From the NCBI GenBank assembly GCA_947463445.1, contig CANHRS010000005.1, forward strand, positions 1 to 64,000: DNA of 64,000 bases, in the 5' to 3' direction. Made by a program: the position numbers and the translations under genes. Numbering within the stretch: the first letter of the stretch is position 1; each line of letters starts with the position of its first letter. The notes under the pieces are model-generated. The model ran no database searches. It was not told the origin of the DNA and worked only from the letters and a program-made list of their open reading frames with translations. This stretch comes from Flavobacteriia bacterium. GTDB lineage: Bacteria > Bacteroidota > Bacteroidia > Flavobacteriales_D > Crocinitomicaceae. Below are positions 56,748 through 64,000 of the stretch, piece after piece.

Positions 56748-57788
56748 ATGAAAAAAATAAGTTTCATTTTGCTGTCCCTACTAGGAGTTTCTTTTTTTGG
56801 GCAAGCTAAGGTTTTGACTGTTAGTAATAACTCAAATTCGCCAGGTCAATATACTGATTTACAAGCGGCTTGTGATGCTTCGGCAATTAATGATACCATT
56901 TACATACATGCTTCCAATAGTATTTATGGAGCTGATATTAAAAAAAGTCTAACATTGATAGGTGAAGGAACTTTACCAGATAAACAAAATTTATTGACTA
57001 CTAAATGTAATTTAAACTTTAGTAAAACCGACCAAATTATCAGTGCATCCGGTACAAAGATAATTGGTATACATGGTGTTTTTAAATTAGCAAATCCTGA
57101 AGGGCTTTCTAACATTTTGTTTGATAGATGTAGAGGTTCAATAGAGTATGCTACATACAGTATTACGTATAAAAATATATTAATTTCTCATTTTGTAGGT
57201 TCAATAAGTGTTAGTTTAACTAATTCAATAATTTCTAATTCGATTATAATGAATTTTTTGAATATTCCATTAAGCCAATCGTCTAGTAATTTAATTACCC
57301 ACTCTTTAGTTTTGGATGCAAATACTTCTCTAAATGGATGTAATGTAAAAAATAGTATTTTTTATTCTATGGATAAAACAAAGAATACTTCGATTGATTT
57401 TATAAATTGCACCCTAGAGAATAACTTATTTTTCACATCAAATTTGCCTGTAATTTTAAATGGTGTTAATAACAAACTATCTATAGATCCTAAATTTTTG
57501 TCTCCTGAATCTGGTGCTGTTTTAATTACTTATAATAACGAGACAGTAGAGCCAAAAGCGGATTTCAAAGTTTTATCAGATTCTCCTGTCTTAACTATGG
57601 GTACTGATGGAAAAGAAATTGGTATTTATGGAGGTGAAAATCCATGGGTTGATGGAGGTAATGGTGTCTTTCGCTATCATACAATGCCTAATCAAGTCCC
57701 ACATATTACCCATATGGATATTTTAAATACTTCCGTTCCTTTAAATGGGAATTTAAAAGTATCTATTAAGGCAAAAGTACAACAATAA
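56748..57788 (+). CDS. Exported right-handed beta-helix-like protein, paralogue 2
   Basis: 346 aa, tandem duplicate of the preceding gene, 21 nt downstream. Signal peptide MKKISFILLSLLGVSFFGQA. The first ~70 residues and last ~60 (IGIYGGENPWVDGGNGVFRYH...MDILNTSVPLNG) closely match paralogue 1, whereas the beta-helix middle has diverged (SNILFDRCRGSIEYATYS). This pattern, constant ends with a variable core, suggests the ends serve export, anchoring or partner binding while the core recognises something variable. Function unknown. Confidence 0.8.
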   Translation: MKKISFILLSLLGVSFFGQAKVLTVSNNSNSPGQYTDLQAACDASAINDTIYIHASNSIYGADIKKSLTLIGEGTLPDKQNLLTTKCNLNFSKTDQIISASGTKIIGIHGVFKLANPEGLSNILFDRCRGSIEYATYSITYKNILISHFVGSISVSLTNSIISNSIIMNFLNIPLSQSSSNLITHSLVLDANTSLNGCNVKNSIFYSMDKTKNTSIDFINCTLENNLFFTSNLPVILNGVNNKLSIDPKFLSPESGAVLITYNNETVEPKADFKVLSDSPVLTMGTDGKEIGIYGGENPWVDGGNGVFRYHTMPNQVPHITHMDILNTSVPLNGNLKVSIKAKVQQ

Positions 57789-57809
57789 TTTTACGTTAAT
57801 AAATTGATT

Positions 57810-59528
57810 ATGAGATACTTATTTTTTATTGTTTGTATATTGTTAAGCGTAAACCTTTTTTCGCAAGATGTTGTTTCTGGAGAATATTTTTTTGATGTGG
57901 ATCCACAAATTGGGAAGGGGAAGGCGTTTGATTTTGTTGCAAGTACAAGTGTCAGCAAGACCTTGGATATTCCGACAACAGATTTAACTCCTGGATTCCA
58001 CAATTTATTTGTGCGCGTAAAGAATTCTAAAGCAGTTTGGGGTCACTCGGAAGGTAGGTTGTTTTATATTTTATCGACACCAACTACGGTAGTTACGAAA
58101 ATTGTTTCTGCAGAATGGTTTGTAGATAAAGACCCTGGAATTGGAAAAGGGACATCGTTTGTTGTAAGTCCGGATCAAACTTCTTCGTTATTAGATGTTA
58201 CTACCAAAACATTGACGGAAGGTTTCCATAATTTATTTGTCCGCGTAAAGAATAGTGCAGGAGTTTGGAGTCATTATGAAGGAAGGTTATTTTATGTTTT
58301 ACCAACTTCAACCACTACTTCTTCTAAAATTGTTTCTGCGGAATGGTTTGTTGACCAAGACCCTGGAATTGGAAAAGGTACATTGTTTGTTGTAACTTCA
58401 GATCAACCTTCCTCGTTGTTGGATGTTTCTACCCAAAAAATCACGGCTGGTTTTCATAATTTATTTGTGCGTGTCAAGAATAGTGCGGGAGTTTGGAGTC
58501 ATTACGAGGGGAGGTTATTTTATGTGATGCCTGCACTGATAAAGCAAGATACCAAAATTGTTTCTGCAGAATGGTTTGTAGATAAGGATCCTGGTATTGG
58601 AAAAGGAAAAATCATTCCATTTACAGCAGCTAATACATTGAGTGAAGTACTTGACTTGGCTTCAGCAGGTGTAAAAGATGGGGCACATAATTTATTTATT
58701 CGTGTGGTAAATGATAAAGGAGTTTGGAGTCATTACGAAGGACGTAAATTCCTAGTTTGTAAAGATCCGATGCAACAACCGATCTTGGAAGTTACTACTC
58801 AACTTTGTGCAGGGGACACACTGCATTTAACAGGTAAGCCTGTAGTAGGCGCAACAAGTTATTATTGGAAAGGACCAAATAGTTTTACCAAAACTGGATT
58901 AAAAGTAGAGCAATTCAATGTGGATACCCTGCAATCTGGAACGTATACCTTGTATGCAGTGCGTGCAGGTGGAACTGCTTGTGATACGACTAGTGCGAGT
59001 ATTTCCGTGTTTGTAAAACCATTACCAAAGGTTTCTTTTTCTTTGATGAGTCCGATCTGTGATACATTAAAAAGTGTTGCGTTAACTGGAGGAGTTCCAA
59101 TAGGAGGTACTTATGTTGGGAAACAGGTGACTAATTCTACGTTCAATACACTGAATAAGGCGGGTAGTTATACAATAGAATATACTTTCCAAGCTAAAAA
59201 TGGTTGTAATTCTCAAGCGACTTCAACGATAAAAGTGTTGAATTGTAGCCAAAGTTCTTCGGTGGATGAAGGTACAATTTCGGGGATACACATTTTTCCA
59301 AATCCAACTTCTGATTTCTTACATATTAGTTCTTTGGATCCATCTTTATTGCATGGATCCATCCACGTGTCGGATGTTTTAGGTAGATCATTAGTCCATT
59401 TGCGCGTGGAGAGTGTTAGTACAACTATTTCGTTACGAAAATTAGGTGGATCAGGTGTTTACTTGGTGTATATATATGATTCACAAGGTGTTTTTGTAAA
59501 ATGTACACAAGTAGTTCTGCAGGATTAA
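57810..59528 (+). CDS. T9SS-exported repeat protein 1
   Basis: 572 aa from ATG 57810 (a TTG two codons earlier is also in frame). Signal peptide ending near SVNLFSQ. Four tandem repeats of about 75 residues follow, each opening like SAEWFVDKDPGIGKG and closing like FHNLFVRVKNS.GVWSHYEGRLFYV. Then come two Ig/PKD-like domains with disulfide-type Cys (CAGDTLHLTGK; PICDTLKSVALTGG) and a C-terminal type IX sorting domain (IHIFPNPTSDFLHI ... GVYLVYIYDSQGVFVK). It should be secreted through the T9SS and attached to the cell surface. The DxDPGxGKG loops might bind a metal, which is speculation. Confidence 0.85.
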   Translation: MRYLFFIVCILLSVNLFSQDVVSGEYFFDVDPQIGKGKAFDFVASTSVSKTLDIPTTDLTPGFHNLFVRVKNSKAVWGHSEGRLFYILSTPTTVVTKIVSAEWFVDKDPGIGKGTSFVVSPDQTSSLLDVTTKTLTEGFHNLFVRVKNSAGVWSHYEGRLFYVLPTSTTTSSKIVSAEWFVDQDPGIGKGTLFVVTSDQPSSLLDVSTQKITAGFHNLFVRVKNSAGVWSHYEGRLFYVMPALIKQDTKIVSAEWFVDKDPGIGKGKIIPFTAANTLSEVLDLASAGVKDGAHNLFIRVVNDKGVWSHYEGRKFLVCKDPMQQPILEVTTQLCAGDTLHLTGKPVVGATSYYWKGPNSFTKTGLKVEQFNVDTLQSGTYTLYAVRAGGTACDTTSASISVFVKPLPKVSFSLMSPICDTLKSVALTGGVPIGGTYVGKQVTNSTFNTLNKAGSYTIEYTFQAKNGCNSQATSTIKVLNCSQSSSVDEGTISGIHIFPNPTSDFLHISSLDPSLLHGSIHVSDVLGRSLVHLRVESVSTTISLRKLGGSGVYLVYIYDSQGVFVKCTQVVLQD

Positions 59529-59567
59529 CCCTTTATTCAAAATAAATTTTCACTAGTAATTAAATTC

Positions 59568-59599
59568 AAAAGCTGTCCTCTAAAGGGACAGCTTTTTTT
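59568..59599 (+). terminator. Terminator between the two surface gene sets
   Basis: AAAAGCTGTCC / GGACAGCTTTT stem with a short loop and a run of seven T. It ends the first unit (55647-59528), and the second operator begins 5 nt later. Confidence 0.85.
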
Positions 59600-59603
59600 G
59601 AAA

Positions 59604-59624
59604 TATACCCATTAAGTGGGTATA
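59604..59624. promoter_or_regulatory. Palindromic operator TATACCCA-N5-TGGGTATA, site 2
   Basis: Perfect 8-bp arms with a 5-bp spacer, centred at 59614; its core is the same TACCCA-N5-TGGGTA as site 1. It sits 31 bp before the -7 box of the second surface gene set. Confidence 0.75.
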
Positions 59625-59644
59625 TATGAGCAGTTTTTAAGGTC

Positions 59645-59652
59645 TACATTTG
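59645..59652 (+). promoter_or_regulatory. -7 box TACATTTG of the second surface gene set
   Basis: Exact TAnnTTTG preceded by GGTC, as at 55623, 20 nt before the ATG at 59673 and 31 bp from the palindrome centre. Confidence 0.65.
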
Positions 59653-59672
59653 GTTGCTATAAAATTAGAAAA

Positions 59673-60755
59673 ATGAAAAGAAAAGTTTTTGGAGTCCTTG
59701 CTTGTATGGGCTTAACATTCTTGGGACATGCCAAGGTATTGACAGTAAGTAATAATGTTGCATCTCCGGGGCAATATACCGTTTTGCAAACAGCATGTGA
59801 TGCAGCAGCGTCCAACGACACAATTTACATCCATGGTTCGGAAAGTAGTTATGGTGAAGTAAGTATTACCAAGCCTTTGGTATTGATAGGTACAGGTGTA
59901 AATGCGCAAAAACGCTTTAAATTTTCTTCAAGTGTAAGTACTATTTCCATAGGTTGGAATGCGAGTACAACTCAGAATGGTGGAGGGAGTAAAATTTTCG
60001 GGTTAGATATTAATACATTTTACATAAATGATTCCCAAAATTCAAGTGGAATCAAAAACGTGTTGATACAAAGAAATAGAATTGGATATATAAGTGTTGG
60101 TGGTTATCGCGTTGCTTCAAACATAAATATCAATAATAATGTATTAGGAGGTGCAAGTATTAATGGTAAAAGTGTTTATCTCAAAAATAATGTGATTCTA
60201 GGAGGAGTTTCAGGAGGGGAAAAAGATTTTGTTGGGACATTGGTTGTAGCACATAATGTCATTTATGGATCTTGTTCTATTTCAAGGGCATCTGTTTATA
60301 ATAATATTTTTTATTCTTCCAGTTCTGAAGTTTTTCAGTATTGTCAGTACACGAGTATCACACGAAACTTGGTAATTGGGAAAATAAACTACACCAATGC
60401 CAATATTGTTTTTGGAACAAATACAGGGGGGGAAAATATTTTAAATGAGGATCCTTTATTTGTAGATGTAAATACAAATCTTATGTCCTATTCATATACT
60501 AATCCACCAACAGGGCCATTTGTAGATTACCATTTAAGTGCAGGTTCTCCAGCAATTGGTGCTGGTATTGGCGGAGTTGATTTAGGAATTTACGGAGGAG
60601 ATACACCATTTTTTGAGGGAACTTCCGAAGATGGTCGTAACCGTTATTTTCCAATGCCAGCTATTCCTGTTATGTTGGACATGAATATTGTTAATTCATC
60701 GGTGTTAAAAAACGGCAAGATAAAAGTAGAATTTAAAGCACGTAAACAAGATTAG
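59673..60755 (+). CDS. Exported right-handed beta-helix-like protein, paralogue 3
   Basis: 360 aa from ATG 59673; the frame extends upstream to a GTG inside the operator, which is rejected. Signal peptide MKRKVFGVLACMGLTFLGHA, then KVLTVSNNVASPGQYTVLQTA as in paralogues 1 and 2. The core has Asn-rich short strands (NININNNVLGGASING). The end (DLGIYGGDTPFFEG...MPAIPVMLDMNIVNSSVLKNG) is the most diverged of the three. First gene of the second unit, immediately followed by a repeat protein, mirroring the first unit. Confidence 0.8.
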   Translation: MKRKVFGVLACMGLTFLGHAKVLTVSNNVASPGQYTVLQTACDAAASNDTIYIHGSESSYGEVSITKPLVLIGTGVNAQKRFKFSSSVSTISIGWNASTTQNGGGSKIFGLDINTFYINDSQNSSGIKNVLIQRNRIGYISVGGYRVASNININNNVLGGASINGKSVYLKNNVILGGVSGGEKDFVGTLVVAHNVIYGSCSISRASVYNNIFYSSSSEVFQYCQYTSITRNLVIGKINYTNANIVFGTNTGGENILNEDPLFVDVNTNLMSYSYTNPPTGPFVDYHLSAGSPAIGAGIGGVDLGIYGGDTPFFEGTSEDGRNRYFPMPAIPVMLDMNIVNSSVLKNGKIKVEFKARKQD

Positions 60756-60756
60756 T

Positions 60757-62520
60757 ATGTTAAAGTACATTTTTGTTTCTTTTAGTGTGCTATTTTTTCA
60801 TGCATTACTATTTGCTCAAAACTTGACTTCTGGGGAGTATTTTTTTGATATAGAACCAGGAAACGGAAAGGCGCAAACATTTAGTTTTGTTTCAGACGCG
60901 CAAGTTTCAGGTAGTATTGAGTTAGATATTAGCACGTTATCACCAGGGTTTCATTTTTTATACACGCGCGTAAAAAATAGTGCGGGAGTTTGGAGTCATT
61001 ACGAAGGACGATCTTTTTATATTTTAGAAAATTCAACGTATACAACATTTGATCCACAGCCGAATTTGGTTCAGGGAGAATGGTTTATGGACACAGATCC
61101 AGGAAATGGTAAAGCGACTGCATTTAGTTTTGCATCTACAGGAGAAGTAAGTAAGTCATTAGACATCGATTTAGCGAATTTATCCGAAGGATTTCATCAA
61201 CTATTTATTCGTGTAAAAGCAGAAAATGGACGATGGAGTCATTACGAAGGTAGAATGTTTTATGTGATTGAGCCTTCGAAATATACGATGAGTGAAAATC
61301 AACCGATGCTTTCCGCTGCAGAATATTTTATGGATAAAGATCCAGGGTTAGGTAAGGGTAAACCGATTTCACTTTTACCTGCTGATTCTGTTTCCATGGT
61401 AGCAGATCTAGATGTTAGTAATTTACCGGTAGGTCCGCATACATTGAGTGTTCGCGTTCGAAATAGTAAAGGTGTTTGGAGTTTGTACGAACAACGTTCC
61501 TTCTTTATTATTGAAACTGCGCCAATACTTCCTCTTGCCAATACTCAATTGAAAGCATATGAATGGTACGTTGATAAAGATCCTGGATTTGGGAAAGGAA
61601 CCAAATTAGCTGTTGCACTAACAGATACCTTAGTTTCAGCTATCGATTTAACTATGTTGAATTTAACAGATGGAGAACATGTGTTATTCCTACGTGTTCA
61701 AAATACATTGCAACAATGGAGTTTGCAGGAAAGTCGAAAGTTTACCATTTGTACTAATGTACTTTCTACACCAGTAATTACTAGTCAACCTAAAATTTGT
61801 GTTGGAGATACGCTTTATTTGACGGGTAAGTCTGTAGTAGGAGCAACAAGTTATTTTTGGAAAGGACCAACTAGTTTTACCCAAGCGGGATTAAAAGTTG
61901 TTATGTCTCATGCGGATATCCTAAAATCTGGCGAATATAATTTATATGCAGTACGTGCCGGTGGAACAGGTTGTGATACCAGTAATGCAAATACGTTTGT
62001 TACCGTAATGCCTGTGCCGGAAGTAACATTTGATTTAGATACTTCGATTTGTGATACTGTAAAAAGTATTCAATTAACAGGAGGCGTTCCTAGTGGAGGT
62101 GTTTATTCTGGAGAGCATATTACGAACAATACATTTACTACAACAAGTAAAGCAGGAAGTTATACTGTTAATTATAGATATAAAGCCAAAAATGGTTGTT
62201 TTTCAGATGCATCCGCTTCAGTAGAAGTTGTGAATTGTACCCAAAGTTCGGTAGATGAACTATCGTTTTCAGGCATAGCTGTGTATCCAAATCCTACAAC
62301 CGACATTTTGTATTTAAGTTCCATAGGGAAATCCCTTTTAGGGTATACAGTTCAAATCTCCGATGTTTTAGGAAGAGAATTATATACAGAGAAGGTAAGT
62401 AATATTTCTACAAAGATTTCGTTACAAAAAATAGGTGCTTCGGGCATTTATTATGTGCATATATATGATGCTTTTGGTGTGTTTGTACAAAGTACACAAT
62501 TTGCATATACAGAAAATTAA
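60757..62520 (+). CDS. T9SS-exported repeat protein 2
   Basis: 587 aa, paralogue of the gene at 57810. Signal peptide (1-20, ending ALLFAQ). Four repeats open SGEYFFDIEPGNGKA, QGEWFMDTDPGNGKA, AAEYFMDKDPGLGKG and AYEWYVDKDPGFGKG, and close with WSHYEGRSFYI-like sequence that decays to WSLQESRKFTI in the fourth. Two Ig/PKD-like domains (CVGDTLYLTGK; SICDTVKSIQLTGG) and a T9SS sorting domain (IAVYPNPTTDILYL ... GIYYVHIYDAFGVFVQ) follow. It starts 1 nt after paralogue 3, so the two should be coupled. Confidence 0.85.
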   Translation: MLKYIFVSFSVLFFHALLFAQNLTSGEYFFDIEPGNGKAQTFSFVSDAQVSGSIELDISTLSPGFHFLYTRVKNSAGVWSHYEGRSFYILENSTYTTFDPQPNLVQGEWFMDTDPGNGKATAFSFASTGEVSKSLDIDLANLSEGFHQLFIRVKAENGRWSHYEGRMFYVIEPSKYTMSENQPMLSAAEYFMDKDPGLGKGKPISLLPADSVSMVADLDVSNLPVGPHTLSVRVRNSKGVWSLYEQRSFFIIETAPILPLANTQLKAYEWYVDKDPGFGKGTKLAVALTDTLVSAIDLTMLNLTDGEHVLFLRVQNTLQQWSLQESRKFTICTNVLSTPVITSQPKICVGDTLYLTGKSVVGATSYFWKGPTSFTQAGLKVVMSHADILKSGEYNLYAVRAGGTGCDTSNANTFVTVMPVPEVTFDLDTSICDTVKSIQLTGGVPSGGVYSGEHITNNTFTTTSKAGSYTVNYRYKAKNGCFSDASASVEVVNCTQSSVDELSFSGIAVYPNPTTDILYLSSIGKSLLGYTVQISDVLGRELYTEKVSNISTKISLQKIGASGIYYVHIYDAFGVFVQSTQFAYTEN

Positions 62521-62546
62521 GTTAATCATTCAAAAAATAATCTAAG

Positions 62547-63320
62547 ATGAAAAAAAGAGGTATAGCACAAAAAATTGGATTACTATCGTTTATATTATTG
62601 GTTTTATCAATCACATTTTCCTGTGAAAAAGAAGCGATCAATAAAACGAGTTCAGATGGAGGAACTATTGGCAATACAGCCACAACCACAACAACGACTA
62701 CAGGAAATACAACCGTAATTCCAAATACATCGTTTAATCCTTATGGGATTTGGCAACGGTTTGGATCTCCAAAAGGGTACAAAACAGATTTAGCAGTTGG
62801 AAATATTCCTGGTGAGCCTGCTAATCGGGTATATATGTGTGAGCATCCGGGCTCTCCATCAGAAGGTTTGTATAAGGGGTATATTAATGGGAATATTATT
62901 ACTTGGGATTCGGAATTTGGGTTGCCTAATGCTGAATTTAAGCAAGTGAATAATTATATGACTTTATATTTCAATGTTGGTTTACCGGAGGATGCAGGAA
63001 AGTATGCGCGAGGTATTTGGACGAATACGTGTGGTCCTTTGAGTAAAGAGAATACGAATGAAAATGGTTCAGTAGGTAATCTATTATTTTGGACAGCTTC
63101 AGATTTAGGTTGTGGAGATATCCAAGTTACCGTAGAAGGTGTAACAAAAACCATTGATTCTTATTATAGTGCATCGCCGTCATGCGGATCTACAGGTTGC
63201 GCAAATTTTACATTACCAGTAGGCGTTTATAGTTATACAGCAAGTTGTAGTAGTTATACCTGGAATGGTACAATCAGTTGCACAAATAATGGCTGTAGTA
63301 AAATGCAATTCATTCAATAA
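62547..63320 (+). CDS. Putative surface lipoprotein with Thr-rich linker
   Basis: 257 aa. A long signal ends SITFSC, giving a lipoprotein Cys near residue 27; the following residues EKEAINK are compatible with outer-membrane sorting in Bacteroidota. A linker rich in Thr, Gly and Asn (about 40-62) leads to a globular region with GIWQRFGSPKGYKTD and a Cys-rich C-terminal domain (DLGCGDIQVTVEG...SPSCGSTGCANFTLPVGVYSYTASC) that looks like a beta-sandwich. No known function. 26 nt after the repeat protein gene, probably the same transcript. Confidence 0.75.
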   Translation: MKKRGIAQKIGLLSFILLVLSITFSCEKEAINKTSSDGGTIGNTATTTTTTTGNTTVIPNTSFNPYGIWQRFGSPKGYKTDLAVGNIPGEPANRVYMCEHPGSPSEGLYKGYINGNIITWDSEFGLPNAEFKQVNNYMTLYFNVGLPEDAGKYARGIWTNTCGPLSKENTNENGSVGNLLFWTASDLGCGDIQVTVEGVTKTIDSYYSASPSCGSTGCANFTLPVGVYSYTASCSSYTWNGTISCTNNGCSKMQFIQ

Positions 63321-63436
63321 AGCGCTTTTGATTATCCTTTTTTTAAACAAAAGAAGACAATATGTATTCAAATGGGTTCGATACATGTGTGTTTAAATGA
63401 AATAATTAAGTTACAGAATCCAGTAAATAGTATCCA

Positions 63437-64000
63437 ATGAAAATACGTTTTTTAGCAGTTAGTAGTATTGCATTGTCACTTTTATTAGTACAATGTGTGG
63501 TGACTAAACCATTAGATTTTTCGGAAGTAAGTGTTGCGGAAGAGGGTGGTTTAAAGTTTAGTAAAATCAGTAATGAAAGTGATTTTGTTATAGGTCCAAA
63601 TGTGATGACGAGTAGTTATGTTTCAGGAAGAGGCAAGGTAAAAACAATTCGTTGGTATGCAGCACCATTTATCGGCCTATCAGCAGATGGGAAAAACATC
63701 GGGTTTATATCCAATAAAGGAAATGTCCATAACATACATATTAAATCGACCGTTGGAGGTTCTGCATTGGTGCAACGTACGTACAAGGGAGGTTGTTTTG
63801 ATTTAGCATTTTCGCACGATGGAAAGAATATTTGTTTTAGTGATAATTCGGATGGGAATCAAAATGTATATACTATCAACGCCAAAGAGGGTTCTGCTAT
63901 TCGCCAAATTACTTCCGCTCCAAATGGGGAGTTAGGTGCGATTTTTTCGTATGATGATAAAACGATTTTTTTCACAAAAGAGGAGAAATCATTTGTTTCA
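63437..64000 (+). CDS. Putative lipoprotein with PD40/TolB-like propeller repeats (partial)
   Basis: 188 codons from ATG 63437, open to the window edge, so the 3' end is missing. The N-terminus MKIRFLAVSSIALSLLLVQC resembles a lipoprotein signal, although Gln before the Cys is unusual. Propeller-like units are visible as LSADGKNIGFISNKGNVHNI, FSHDGKNICFSDNSDGNQNV and FSYDDKTIFFTKEE, the pattern of WD40-like PD40 repeats. Such proteins act as envelope scaffolds or binding modules. It lies 116 nt after the lipoprotein gene. Confidence 0.75.
   Translation, partial: MKIRFLAVSSIALSLLLVQCVVTKPLDFSEVSVAEEGGLKFSKISNESDFVIGPNVMTSSYVSGRGKVKTIRWYAAPFIGLSADGKNIGFISNKGNVHNIHIKSTVGGSALVQRTYKGGCFDLAFSHDGKNICFSDNSDGNQNVYTINAKEGSAIRQITSAPNGELGAIFSYDDKTIFFTKEEKSFVS

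Overview
The window is from an AT-rich member of the Bacteroidota, most likely a Flavobacteriales-type organism. Four things in the sequence support this. Promoters match the Bacteroidota -7 box TAnnTTTG. Translation starts lack strong Shine-Dalgarno sequences even in front of ribosomal protein genes. Ribosomal proteins L36 and S14 lack the usual zinc cysteines. Two secreted proteins end in a type IX secretion (T9SS) sorting domain. No rRNA, tRNA, CRISPR array or intact transposase was recognised.

Layout. 1-8.9 kb: housekeeping genes (SAM methyltransferase, ZIP metal transporter, ferrochelatase, dihydrolipoyl dehydrogenase, lipoyl synthase, a YkgJ-type cysteine-cluster protein, an OsmC protein, RlmB) and a GIY-YIG gene broken by one in-frame stop. 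8.9-11.2 kb: a UvrD/PcrA helicase. 11.5-28.5 kb: the fused str-S10-spc-alpha ribosomal superoperon from rpsL to rplQ, with a candidate attenuator just before rpsD. 28.6-45.9 kb: metabolism and replication genes, namely carA-eno, hutU, dnaB with a conserved exported partner, a DUF885 protein, class I fumarase, topB, folA-thyA, a bifunctional-nuclease-family protein and etfAB.

45.9-50.2 kb is a plastic stretch. A structured intergenic element of about 270 bp is present as two tandem copies. It is followed by trmB, a 370-bp degenerate tandem repeat, and an AAA+ (DUF234-type) ATPase gene bracketed by two copies of the 3' end of a DsbA-family gene. The ATPase promoter carries a doubled AGCCAAA-N19-TTTGGCT inverted repeat. 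alaS follows.

53-64 kb is the most interesting part. A tail-to-tail response regulator and 7TM sensor kinase pair lies beside two gene sets that look like a duplicated surface system: three beta-helix-like exported proteins, two T9SS proteins each with four roughly 75-residue repeats, and two lipoproteins (the last cut by the window edge). The palindrome TACCCA-N5-TGGGTA occurs exactly 31 bp before the -7 box of both gene sets, and also exactly 31 bp before a near-consensus box of the divergent kinase gene. I infer a dedicated, autoregulated envelope regulon controlled by the adjacent two-component system. The regulatory link is inference; the palindromes and their spacing are directly visible.

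Several families of small palindromes (stems closed by a TTT loop, CCCTCC/GGAGGG hairpins, a near-perfect GC-rich palindrome) are scattered between genes. They look like dispersed REP-like elements of the host genome.
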